From Ideonella sp. (GTDB lineage: Bacteria; Pseudomonadota; Gammaproteobacteria; Burkholderiales; Burkholderiaceae_C), in the NCBI GenBank assembly GCA_015075545.1, contig JABTUC010000004.1:124001-188000 (forward strand): a stretch of 64,000 nucleotides of DNA. The letters are read 5' to 3'. The notes beneath the pieces were generated by a model. It ran no database searches. It was not told the origin of the DNA and worked only from the letters and a program-made list of their open reading frames with translations. A program made the translations under genes and the position numbers. Positions 27,283 to 35,076 of this stretch are shown one piece after another; within the stretch, counting starts at the first letter, position 1; the number at the start of each line of letters is the position of its first letter.

Positions 27283-29004
27283 TCAACCCTTGAGCCCCGG
27301 AAAGTCTTCCTCGAAGAACTCGGCTGCCTCCTTCGTGCCGCGGCGGCGGCGGACGGCCTCGAGCTGGCGCAGATCGACGCGGCGGATCTTGCCCGAGATG
27401 GTCTTTGGCAATTCGGCCACGAACTCGATGCGGCGCACCCGCTTGTACGGCGCGAGCTGCCGGCGCGCATAGTCGAGGATCTCGAGCGCGGTCGCGGCGT
27501 CGGGCTGGCGGCCGCGCGCGAGGGTGACGAACGCCTTGGGCACCGCCAGGCGCATCGGGTCGGGGCTCGGCACCACGGCGACCTCGGTCACCGCCTCGTG
27601 CTCGAGCAGCACGCTCTCCAGCTCGAACGGGCTGATGCGGTAGTCGGAGGCCTTGAACACGTCGTCGGCGCGGCCGACGAAGGTGAGGTAGCCGTCGGTG
27701 TCGCGCATCGCGACGTCGCCCGTGCGGTAGTAGCCGCCGCGCATCACGTCGGCGGTCTTCTCGGCGCTGTCTTCGTAGGCCGTCATCAGCCCGAGCGGCC
27801 GCGGGTCGAGCTTCAGGCACACCTCGCCTTCGTCGGCCTGCTTGCCGTCGGCGTCGAGCAGCACCACCTGGTAGCCCGGCAGCGGCCGGCCCATCCGGCC
27901 CGGTTTCAGCCGCTGACCGGGCGCGTTGCCGACCACCGCCGTGGTTTCGGTCTGACCGTAGCCGTCGCGCAGCGCCAACCCCCAGGCCTGCTGCACCTGC
28001 TCGATGATCTCGGGGTTGAGCGGCTCGCCGGCACCGACCACTTCGCGCAGCTTGAGCCGCCCGCGGTGGGCCGCCAGATCCTCCTGGATCAGCATGCGCC
28101 ACACGGTGGGCGGCGCGCACAGCGTGGTGACGCCGCAGCGCTCGAGCGTGGCCAGCAGCGCCGCGGCGCTGAAGCGCGCGACGTTGTGGATGAAGATGCA
28201 CGCGCCGGCGTCCCACGGCGCGAAGAAGCAGCTCCAGGCGTGCTTGGCCCAGCCCGGCGACGAGATGTTGAGGTGGATGTCGCCGGGCTTCAGCCCGATC
28301 CAGAACATCGTCGACAGATGCCCCACCGGATAACTCTGATGCGTGTGCAGCACCAGCTTGGGCTTGGAGGTCGTACCCGAGGTGAAGTACAGCAGCAGCG
28401 GATCGCTGGCGCGCGTCGTGCCCTGCGGCTCGAAGGTTGCGCTCTGATCGCGGGTGGCCTCGAACGACAGCCAGCCCGGCACGGGCGTGCCGACGCAGAT
28501 GCGCGTGTAGCTGCCGGCCAGCGCCTCGAACTTGCCCACGTTCGCGCTGCCGACGATCACGTGGCGCACGCGGCCGCGGTCGATGCGGTCGCGCAGATCG
28601 TCGCTCGTCAGCAGCGACGTAGCGGGGATCACCACCGCGCCGAGCTTGAAGGCGGCGAGCATGCTCTCCCACAGCGCGACCTCGTTGCCGAGCATCAGCA
28701 GCACGCGGTCGCCGCGCGCGACGCCGTGCGCGCGCAGGAAATTGGCCACCTGCGCCGAGCGCTGCGACAACTGCCGGAACGAGTGCTGCGCCTCGCTGCC
28801 GTCTTCGTTGACGATCCACAGCGCCGGCGCGTCGTTGCCGCGCGCCATCGCATCGAAGTGGTCGAGCGCCCAGTTGAAGGCGCCCTCGAGCCGGGGCCAG
28901 CGGAACTCCTTCGCCGCCGCGGCCTGGTCGCCACGATGCTCGAGCAGGAAATCGCGCGCGGCCAAGAAGGCGCGCGCGGCGGCGTTCGAATCGGCGCTGT
29001 TCAT
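27283..29004 (-). CDS. Acyl-CoA synthetase (AMP-forming, medium-chain or benzoate-like)
   Basis: The 573-residue class I ligase has YFTSGTTSKPKLVLHTHQ (A3), DGYGQTETT (A5), YYRTGDVAMRDTDGYLTFVGRADDVF (A7/A8) and the adenylation lysine in LPKTISGKIRR (A10). The extended N-terminus with WALDHFD fits the medium-chain or acetyl-CoA-synthetase-like branch more than short 4CL types. AAAGGAGG lies 5 bases before the ATG (29004), a strong ribosome-binding site. It probably activates an aliphatic or aromatic acid, with the crotonase gene upstream on the same strand. Confidence 0.9.
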   Translation of the reverse strand: MNSADSNAAARAFLAARDFLLEHRGDQAAAAKEFRWPRLEGAFNWALDHFDAMARGNDAPALWIVNEDGSEAQHSFRQLSQRSAQVANFLRAHGVARGDRVLLMLGNEVALWESMLAAFKLGAVVIPATSLLTSDDLRDRIDRGRVRHVIVGSANVGKFEALAGSYTRICVGTPVPGWLSFEATRDQSATFEPQGTTRASDPLLLYFTSGTTSKPKLVLHTHQSYPVGHLSTMFWIGLKPGDIHLNISSPGWAKHAWSCFFAPWDAGACIFIHNVARFSAAALLATLERCGVTTLCAPPTVWRMLIQEDLAAHRGRLKLREVVGAGEPLNPEIIEQVQQAWGLALRDGYGQTETTAVVGNAPGQRLKPGRMGRPLPGYQVVLLDADGKQADEGEVCLKLDPRPLGLMTAYEDSAEKTADVMRGGYYRTGDVAMRDTDGYLTFVGRADDVFKASDYRISPFELESVLLEHEAVTEVAVVPSPDPMRLAVPKAFVTLARGRQPDAATALEILDYARRQLAPYKRVRRIEFVAELPKTISGKIRRVDLRQLEAVRRRRGTKEAAEFFEEDFPGLKG

Positions 29005-29214
29005 CGATGCCTCCTTTGGGCGTTGCGCGGCGTGCGGCGACGGTGCGCGCGTGCGGCTCGCGATGGCGCATGCCCGATCGCTTCGCACGCCTGAGCCGCA
29101 CCACCGCGGGCATTGTCGCGCGCCGCCGCGCGCCATGCCGTCGCCGCGGCCTTCTGGCCGGCGAGCGTCGATGCGGCGCCCGCCATCGCGCGGCCGCGCC
29201 GGCGGCGGCCGTCT

Positions 29215-30126
29215 TCAGGGCGGCGCGGCGCGGGTGCGCTGCTCGAGCGCGCGGCTCAATTCGCGCGCCTCGTCACCCTCGGGAATCGGCCGGCCGCTGT
29301 CGCGCCACTGCACCGCGGCCTTGAAGCCCTCGGCCTGGGCATAGCGACGGAACCACAGGCCCTCGGGGTTGTGGCGCGTGATGCCGTCGAACAGCGTGGC
29401 CATCATCTGGCTGTGTTCGAGCCCCATGCTCAGCATCGCCTGGTTGACCACCAGCTTGTGCATCGCCAGGTGCGAGCGCGGCACGCCGGCGATGCGATCG
29501 GCCAGGCGCAGCGTCGTCGCCTCGAGTTCGCCGGCCGGCACGGCGGCATTGGCCAGCCCCCAGGCCGCGGCGGTGAGGCCGTCGATCGTGTCGCCGGTGA
29601 ACATCAGTTGCTTGGCGCGCGCCGGGCCGAGCCGGTAGGTCCACATCGCGGTGGTCGGGCAGCCCCACACCCGCGTGGGCATGTAGCCGATGCGCGCATC
29701 GTCGGCCATCAGCAGCAGGTCGCAGCACAGCGCGATGTCGCTGCCGCCGGCCACCGCGTGCCCGTGCACCTTGGCGATCGTCGGCTTGGCGCTGCGCCAT
29801 AGCGCCATGAAGTCGTCGGTGTTGCGCTTCATCGCTGCGTAGTCGAGCATCGGGTCCCACGGCATCGACTCCTGCTGGCAAGGGTGGTCGATGTGGCTCT
29901 GCGCGTAGGCCTGCAGGTCGTAGCCGCCGCAGAAGCCCTTGCCCGCGCCTTCGACGACGATCACGTGCACCTCGTCGTCGGCGTTGGCCCACTCGACCGC
30001 GGCGCGGATCTCGCCGGGCGTCTGCTCGCCGATGGCGTTGAGCCGCTCGGGCCGGTTCAGCAACAGGCGCGCGATGCGCGGGCGCTCCGGATCCTTGTCG
30101 ATGCGCAGGGTGTCGAAGGCCGGCAT
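29215..30126 (-). CDS. Enoyl-CoA hydratase/isomerase (crotonase) family protein
   Basis: The 303-residue protein has both oxyanion-hole regions of the crotonase fold: [13 protein letters not shown] and [17 protein letters not shown]. The two glutamates of classical enoyl-CoA hydratases are not conserved. The first falls at Asp in GGSDIAL and the second at Thr in MPTRVWG, so it may catalyse another crotonase reaction. The ATG at 30126 fits family starts. It lies upstream of the acyl-CoA ligase on the same strand with about 210 bases between them. Confidence 0.85.
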   Translation of the reverse strand: MPAFDTLRIDKDPERPRIARLLLNRPERLNAIGEQTPGEIRAAVEWANADDEVHVIVVEGAGKGFCGGYDLQAYAQSHIDHPCQQESMPWDPMLDYAAMKRNTDDFMALWRSAKPTIAKVHGHAVAGGSDIALCCDLLLMADDARIGYMPTRVWGCPTTAMWTYRLGPARAKQLMFTGDTIDGLTAAAWGLANAAVPAGELEATTLRLADRIAGVPRSHLAMHKLVVNQAMLSMGLEHSQMMATLFDGITRHNPEGLWFRRYAQAEGFKAAVQWRDSGRPIPEGDEARELSRALEQRTRAAPP

Positions 30127-30521
30127 GTCGAGTCTCCGAGGGTGGCTCGCGGCGATGGTAGCCGTGCCGCGCACCGCTTGCCCGCCCCTTCGCGAACCGG
30201 CCACACCGAGCGCACCGGCCCGGCGAACCCGATCCGAAACCGCGGCTCGGGCCGCTCAGTCGACGCGGCGGCGCCCTGCGTCGCACGCCGGATGTGGCTC
30301 AGCACGAGCGCGCTGCGCACCGGATGCTGCTCGATGAAACGCAGACAGGCGCTGTCGTGCGCGGCGATCGGCTCCTTCAACAGGCGAACGTCGCCATCGA
30401 GATAGTGCGCGATGCCCCAGCCGTCGGCATTGCGGCCTTCGCGGCTGTGGCTCGCGAACTCGCGCAGCGAGAGCCTCAGCAGCGCCGGATGTTCACCCGA
30501 GAAGGCGAACAGCTCGCACAT
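30057..30521 (-). pseudogene. Truncated class II glutamine amidotransferase
   Basis: The first about 85 residues (30521 down to about 30261) match the N-terminal nucleophile domain of class II glutamine amidotransferases: catalytic Cys2 in MCELFAFSG, RNADGWGIAHY, and the LSHIRRATQG motif. Beyond that the frame turns into unrelated Pro/Arg-rich sequence and runs into the crotonase gene. Family members are usually about 250-280 residues, so two-thirds is missing. It looks like a deletion remnant. Activity is unlikely, although Cys2 survives. Confidence 0.7.
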
Positions 30522-30533
30522 CGGCGGTGCCGA

Positions 30534-30776
30534 TCAACCCGTCGTGCGGCGCCGCGCCCCGCAGGCCGCGCCGGCAGTGCCCACGCCCAGCCTGCGCAGG
30601 ATCGTCTCGAGCGGACACAGTCCGGTCAGCGAGCTCTGTGCCAGGTTGACGCCGACGAACACGGTCAGCCACAACCAGTGGGCAGAGTGGAACAATGGGC
30701 TCGCCGCGGCGCCGAGCGCCAGCGAAGCGAGAATCACGAGCCCCGCGAAGAGGCGGATGACGTTTTCGATCTGCAT
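30534..30776 (-). CDS. DUF2892 (YgaP-type) inner-membrane protein
   Basis: The 80-residue protein has two hydrophobic helices (IRLFAGLVILASLALGAAAS and WLWLTVFVGVNLAQSSLTGLCPL) with the DUF2892 signature NLAQSSLTGLCP before a polar tail. The start at MQIENV (30776) follows AGGAACTCCC. DUF2892 proteins often accompany rhodanese or sulfur-redox genes and Crp/Fnr regulators. Here the regulator gene is divergent, 126 bases away, which suggests shared control. Confidence 0.85.
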   Translation of the reverse strand: MQIENVIRLFAGLVILASLALGAAASPLFHSAHWLWLTVFVGVNLAQSSLTGLCPLETILRRLGVGTAGAACGARRRTTG

Positions 30777-30902
30777 GGGAGTTCCTGTCATGGGTTGCGG
30801 TGACGATGGCGCGCAGCTTGCCTTGCTGGTGGCACCGTGTCTGCCACGTCGGTTGCACAGCCGCTGCGCAGCGTGCGGGCGCGGCAAGGCACGGAGCCGG
30901 CC

Positions 30903-31565
30903 GTGAACGAGAATCGCCGCTCACTGCTGCTGGCGCGCTTCCCGGTGTTCGCGCAGGTGCCGACGGCCGAACTCGATGCGCTGCTTGCCGCCGCGCCGCT
31001 GCATCGGGCTGCGGCCGGCAGCGTGCTGTTCGAGCCCCACATGCGCTGCGAAGGCTTCCCGCTGCTGCTCGACGGCACCGTGCGCGTCTCGAAGAGCTCG
31101 CCCGAGGGACGCGAGATCGTGCTCTACCGCGTCAGCCCCGGCGAGGCGTGCATCCTGTCGGGCGGGTGCCTGCTCGGGCAGACCGAATACGCGGCACGCG
31201 GCGTCGCGGAGACCGACGTCACGCTGCTGCGCATCCCGCCGGCGATGTTTCAGGCGCTGATCCTGGAGCAGCCGGCGTTCCGGCGTTTCGTGTTCGACAC
31301 CTACGGCGCCCGGCTGTCCGAGGTGATGGAGCTGGTCGACGAAGTCGCGTTCCGCAAGCTCGACACCCGGCTCGCGCGCCTGCTGGTGCAGCGCGGCCCG
31401 ATGATCCAGGCCACGCACCAGAACCTGGCCGACGACCTGGGCAGCGTGCGCGTGTTCATCAGCCGCTTGCTGCGCGGTTTCGAGGACCGCGGCTGGGTCA
31501 GGCTCGAACGCGAGCGGATCAGCGTGGTCGACGCGAAGGCGCTGCTGGAGTTCGCACAGAGCTGA
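30903..31565 (+). CDS. Crp/Fnr family transcriptional regulator
   Basis: The 220-residue protein has an N-terminal cyclic-nucleotide-like beta-roll (about 10-125) and a C-terminal winged helix (about 150-215) with THQNLADDLGSVRVFISRLLRGFE as recognition region. Cysteines occur in MRCEG and EACILSGGC, not in the N-terminal four-Cys pattern of oxygen-sensing FNR, so it may sense another redox signal. I chose GTG 30903 because GGAG lies 8 bases upstream. GTG 30837 would add 22 residues. It is divergent to the DUF2892 gene and upstream of the sulfur-redox operon. Confidence 0.88.
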   Translation: MNENRRSLLLARFPVFAQVPTAELDALLAAAPLHRAAAGSVLFEPHMRCEGFPLLLDGTVRVSKSSPEGREIVLYRVSPGEACILSGGCLLGQTEYAARGVAETDVTLLRIPPAMFQALILEQPAFRRFVFDTYGARLSEVMELVDEVAFRKLDTRLARLLVQRGPMIQATHQNLADDLGSVRVFISRLLRGFEDRGWVRLERERISVVDAKALLEFAQS

Positions 31566-31614
31566 TGCCGTCTCGCGCGACCGCGCGGCGGCCCCGGCGC
31601 ATAACGCGGCGGCA

Positions 31615-31655
31615 CTGATGCGGATCAACCCTGGCGACCGAGCGCAGGCTATGCT
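31615..31655 (+). promoter_or_regulatory. FNR/ANR-type box plus -10 upstream of the dksA-like operon
   Basis: CTGAT-GCGG-ATCAA at 31615-31628 matches the FNR consensus TTGAT-N4-ATCAA at all but one base. TATGCT at 31650-31655 is a -10-like hexamer. With a start about 7 bases further on, the box centre falls near -41, the classic activating position. The predicted transcript would begin at or next to the ATG at 31664. The binding protein could be FNR or the Crp/Fnr protein encoded just upstream. Confidence 0.6.
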
Positions 31656-31663
31656 CGGCCCTC

Positions 31664-32059
31664 ATGGGCAACCTCACTCAAGATCAGCTCCTTCGATTGG
31701 CCGAGCGCATGCGCGACCGCAAGGCCCTGCTGATGGCCGAGATCCGCGGCGCGCTGTCGCAGACGGCCCGCAGCCAGTACGTCGATCTCCTCGGCGTGGG
31801 CGGAGACGCGGCCGACGAGTCCGTGGCCAGCCTGCTGCGCGACATCACCGAGTCCGAGGTCGTGCGCGACGTCGGCGAAGTGCGCGACATCGTCGCCGCG
31901 GAGCAGCGCCTGGCTGCCGGACGATTCGGCACCTGCATCGACTGCGAATCGCCGATCGACGCCAAACGGCTCGAGGCCTACCCAACCGCCAAGCGCTGCC
32001 TGTCGTGCCAGCAGCATCGCGAGAAGACGCGGGCCGCTTCCAAGTACACCGGCCGCTGA
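31664..32059 (+). CDS. TraR/DksA family zinc-finger protein
   Basis: The 131-residue protein has a helical hairpin N-terminus and a C4 zinc finger (CIDCESPID through RCLSCQ) as in DksA-like proteins that bind RNA polymerase in its secondary channel. It is shorter than DksA (151 aa). The coiled-coil tip lacks an obvious DxxDxA motif, so its action may differ. No Shine-Dalgarno precedes the ATG and the likely transcription start is adjacent, so translation may be leaderless. It is the first gene of an operon with an HPF-like gene and an SQR-like gene. Confidence 0.88.
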   Translation: MGNLTQDQLLRLAERMRDRKALLMAEIRGALSQTARSQYVDLLGVGGDAADESVASLLRDITESEVVRDVGEVRDIVAAEQRLAAGRFGTCIDCESPIDAKRLEAYPTAKRCLSCQQHREKTRAASKYTGR

Positions 32060-32083
32060 GGCCGCGGCAGACAACGCAGCGAC

Positions 32084-32542
32084 ATGAGCACACTACGCAA
32101 GACCATCAGGACCCGTCAGCCCGACAGCACGCGCCGCGCGCCGATGCCGTCGTACCTGCCGCGCCCGGTCAAGACGGCGAGCGGTCGCGCCCCGACCACG
32201 CTGATTCCGGCCTACATCCGCTCGATGGAGCAGGAGCTCGACGCCGAAGACCGCGCCTACATCCGCCGCAAGCTCGGAACGAAGCTCGGCAAGTTCGCCG
32301 AGGTCGTCGAGCGCGTCAGCGTGCGGGTGGGTGACGTCCACGGCGCGCACGGTGCAAGAGACAAGTCGTGCCGCATCAAGGTGGTGCTGGTCGGGCTGCC
32401 GAGCGTGCTGGTCGAAACGCGCAACGCCTCGCTGCAGGCGGCGGTCGACCTCAGCCTGACCCGCACCGCCAACGCGGTTCGCGGCAGCATCGGGCGCCGC
32501 CGAACCATTTCGACCCGACCGAAGACCGCACGGCGGGCGTGA
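32084..32542 (+). CDS. HPF/RaiA-family ribosome-associated protein
   Basis: The 152-residue basic protein has a central HPF/RaiA-like beta-alpha-beta module (about residues 65-135: LGTKLGKFAEVVERVSVRVGD, KVVLVGLPSVLVET, then a helix) flanked by unusual Arg/Pro/Thr-rich ends. Such proteins bind the 30S subunit and promote hibernation or translational arrest. It starts 24 bases after the dksA-like gene, suggesting a stress or low-oxygen growth-arrest function. No strong ribosome-binding site is seen. Confidence 0.75.
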   Translation: MSTLRKTIRTRQPDSTRRAPMPSYLPRPVKTASGRAPTTLIPAYIRSMEQELDAEDRAYIRRKLGTKLGKFAEVVERVSVRVGDVHGAHGARDKSCRIKVVLVGLPSVLVETRNASLQAAVDLSLTRTANAVRGSIGRRRTISTRPKTARRA

Positions 32543-32562
32543 GCCGCGTCGGGACACAGGCC

Positions 32563-33864
32563 ATGACCGGCAGCACCCGACGCGCGCTGCTGCGCGCGGC
32601 ATCGCTCGCACCGGCCTGGGCGATGGCGCCGGCGCCGGCGAGGGCAGCACTCAAGACCAACGCGCACATCGTCATCGCCGGCAGCGGCCTGGGCGGCATC
32701 GCGGTGGCCAGCCGGCTCGGCAAACTGCTCGACGGCGCGCGCATCACGATCGTCGACCGCAAGGAAGAGCACAACTACCAGCCCGGCTACACGCTGGTGG
32801 CCACCGGCGTGTGGCCGGTGAGCAAGGTGCGCGATCGCAACGCCGATCTGCAGCCGGCAGGCGTGCGGTGGGTCAAGGACATGGTGGCGTCGTTCGACCC
32901 TGCCTCCAACAGCGTGACGACCGCGGGCGGCCAGCGCATCGGCTACGACTTCCTCGTCGTCGCCACCGGGCTGCACCTGGACTTCGCGCAGGTTGCCGGC
33001 ATGGACGTCGGCGCAATCGGCACCCATGGCCTGGCCAGCGTGTACCCTGGCCCGCAGGCCGCACAGGCCACGTGGGCGGCGATGCAGGGGTTCGCCGCCA
33101 AGGGTGGGCAGGCACTGATGACCTTGCCCGCCACGCCGCTGAAGTGCGCCGGTGCGCCGCTGAAGATGACCTTCATGCTGTGCGACCGCCTGCGCCAGGC
33201 CGCCACGCTGGACAAGAGCAAGGTGCGGTTCGTGTCGGCGCTGGGCAATGTCTTCGGCGTCAAGGTCGTCAACGACAACGTGCTCGCGCGCTGGCAGGCG
33301 CTGGGCGTGGCGGTCGAAACCAACCACAAGCTCGTGGCGGTCGACATCGGCGCGCGCCGCGCCACCTTCGTCACGCCCGAGGGCGAGAAGCTGGAGCTGC
33401 CGTACGACTTCATCCACGTCGTGCCGCCGATGCGCGCACCCGACGCGGTGAAGAACAGCGATCTCGCCTGGAAGGACGGGCCCTTCGCCGCGGGCGGCTG
33501 GCTGGAGGTGGACAAGGCCACGTTGCAGCACCGCCGCTTTCCGAACGTCTTCGGCCTCGGCGACATCAACGGCACCCCGCGCGGCAAGACCGCCGCCACG
33601 GTGAAGAAGAGCGCACCCATCGTCGCGCACAACCTCGTGCAGGCGATCGCCGGGCGCCGGCCCGACGAAGACTTCGACGGCTACACGTCGTGCCCGCTGA
33701 TCACGCGCGAGGGTTCGGCGATGCTGATCGAGTTCGACTACGAAGGCCGGCTGACGCCATCGCTGCCGATGATCGATCCGCTGCAGGAGAGTTACTTCGC
33801 GTGGCTGATGAAGATCGGCATGCTCAAGCCTGCGTACATGGCGGTGCTCAAGGGCCGGGTCTGA
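32563..33864 (+). CDS. Sulfide:quinone-oxidoreductase-like FAD protein with export signal
   Basis: The 433-residue flavoprotein begins with a Tat-like signal (TRRALLRAASLAPAWAMAP). The FAD-binding GSGLGGIAVASRL follows near residue 45, then DFLVVATGLHLD and GLGDINGTPRGKTAAT near the end. Cys195 in LKCAGAPLK and Cys377 in TSCPLIT sit where SQR-type enzymes keep redox cysteines. It probably oxidises sulfide or polysulfide and reduces quinone. No cytochrome partner of flavocytochrome c is present. The ATG 32563 is 20 bases after the HPF-like gene. Confidence 0.88.
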   Translation: MTGSTRRALLRAASLAPAWAMAPAPARAALKTNAHIVIAGSGLGGIAVASRLGKLLDGARITIVDRKEEHNYQPGYTLVATGVWPVSKVRDRNADLQPAGVRWVKDMVASFDPASNSVTTAGGQRIGYDFLVVATGLHLDFAQVAGMDVGAIGTHGLASVYPGPQAAQATWAAMQGFAAKGGQALMTLPATPLKCAGAPLKMTFMLCDRLRQAATLDKSKVRFVSALGNVFGVKVVNDNVLARWQALGVAVETNHKLVAVDIGARRATFVTPEGEKLELPYDFIHVVPPMRAPDAVKNSDLAWKDGPFAAGGWLEVDKATLQHRRFPNVFGLGDINGTPRGKTAATVKKSAPIVAHNLVQAIAGRRPDEDFDGYTSCPLITREGSAMLIEFDYEGRLTPSLPMIDPLQESYFAWLMKIGMLKPAYMAVLKGRV

Positions 33865-33879
33865 TCGAGGGGGCGGCCC

Positions 33880-34242
33880 GTGTACGAAATCTGGCTCGGC
33901 CTGAACATCGTGTGGGAGATCGCGCTCGACGTGTGGCCGGTGCTGCTGATCGTCGCGGTGATTTGGGTCGCACTGATGGCGATGGCCTGGCGATGCTCGG
34001 CCGCGCGCTGGCGCGCCGCCTGGCCGTGGGCGCTCGCCGCCGGCGCGGTGGTCGCGCTGGCCGCCTTCCTCGCGGTGCCCACGCTCACCAAGTCGTCGCT
34101 GGGTGCGCTCGCCTACTGGGTCGATTGGGCCAGCCTGCTGGCCATCGCCGCGGGTTTCGGCGCCGCGGCGCTCGCCTTTGCCTGGCCGCTGCTTTCGATG
34201 CTCGGGACACGGCGCCTCTCACCGGGAAGAACCCAAGCGTGA
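33880..34242 (+). CDS. Small inner-membrane protein following the SQR-like gene
   Basis: The 120-residue protein starts at GTG 33880 with GAGGGGG just upstream. It has three hydrophobic segments: DVWPVLLIVAVIWVALMAMAW, WPWALAAGAVVALAAFLAVP and LLAIAAGFGAAALAFAWPLL. It follows the SQR-like gene by 15 bases and is likely a membrane partner or anchor for it. No named family was recognised. Confidence 0.75.
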   Translation: MYEIWLGLNIVWEIALDVWPVLLIVAVIWVALMAMAWRCSAARWRAAWPWALAAGAVVALAAFLAVPTLTKSSLGALAYWVDWASLLAIAAGFGAAALAFAWPLLSMLGTRRLSPGRTQA

Positions 34243-34286
34243 GGTTCGTCGCTCCGGCCGTTGGGTCGGCGCGATATTCGTCGCCT

Positions 34287-35036
34287 TCACGCCAGCGGGG
34301 CCGGCACGCTCGATCGCACAGCGGCCGCCTGCGCCTGCGGCAGCCGCGACAACACGCCATCGTCGAGGTAGTAGACGGTGTCGAAGCCCTCGATCATCCG
34401 GTGGTCGTGGGTCACCGTGATCACCGCCGAGCGGCGCTCGCGCGCGATGCGGCGCAGCAGCGCCATCACCTTGGTGCCGCGGTCGGTGTCGAGCGCGGCG
34501 GTCGGCTCGTCGGCCAGCACGAGCGGCGGCTCGTTGGCCAGCGCGCGGCCGATCGCCACGCGCTGGCGCTCGCCGCCCGACAGATTCGCGGGCAGCGAAT
34601 CGGCGCGGTGCGCGATCTCGAGATAGCCGAGCAGCTCGTTCGCGCGGCGCGCGGCGTCGCGCCGGCTCGCGCCGTTGAGCTGCATCGCCAGCGCCACGTT
34701 CTCCTGCGCGGTCAGGAACGGGATCAGGTTGTGCTGCTGGAAGATGAAGCCGATGTTGCGGCGGCGAAACGCGCGCGCGTCGATTCCGGTCCAGCCGTCG
34801 CGGTAGACCTCTTGCCCGGCGATCACGATGCGGCCGCTGGTCGGCTCCAGGATCAGGCTGATCGACAGCAGCAACGTGCTCTTGCCCGAGCCGCTGGGGC
34901 CCAGCAGCGCCACCAGCTCGCCGGCCTGCACGCTGAACGAACACGGCTTGAGCGCGTGCACGGCGAGCTCGCCGCTGCCGAAGGTCTTCGACACGCCGTC
35001 GACCTCGAGCACCGTCACGCCAGCGTTTGTCGACAT
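34287..35036 (-). CDS. devA: ABC exporter ATP-binding protein (DevA/MacB-type)
   Basis: The 249-residue ATPase has Walker A GPSGSGKST, a Q-loop in FIFQQHNLIPFL, signature LSGGERQRVAIGRAL and Walker B LVLADEPTAALD, as in the LolD/MacB/DevA group. It energises the FtsX-like permease encoded immediately upstream (35077-36270), with an HlyD-like adaptor before that. The order adaptor-permease-ATPase matches DevBCA exporters. The cargo is unknown. It is the last gene of its operon. Confidence 0.9.
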   Translation of the reverse strand: MSTNAGVTVLEVDGVSKTFGSGELAVHALKPCSFSVQAGELVALLGPSGSGKSTLLLSISLILEPTSGRIVIAGQEVYRDGWTGIDARAFRRRNIGFIFQQHNLIPFLTAQENVALAMQLNGASRRDAARRANELLGYLEIAHRADSLPANLSGGERQRVAIGRALANEPPLVLADEPTAALDTDRGTKVMALLRRIARERRSAVITVTHDHRMIEGFDTVYYLDDGVLSRLPQAQAAAVRSSVPAPLA

Positions 35037-35076
35037 ATGAATCGTGCCCGCGCCGGGGTGCCCTGGGGATGCAGCG

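Noticed and set aside
30862-30873. CGCTGCGCAGCG palindrome before the Crp/Fnr gene
   Set aside because: Short GC palindromes are common by chance in this DNA. It has no resemblance to an FNR or CRP half-site and no second copy.
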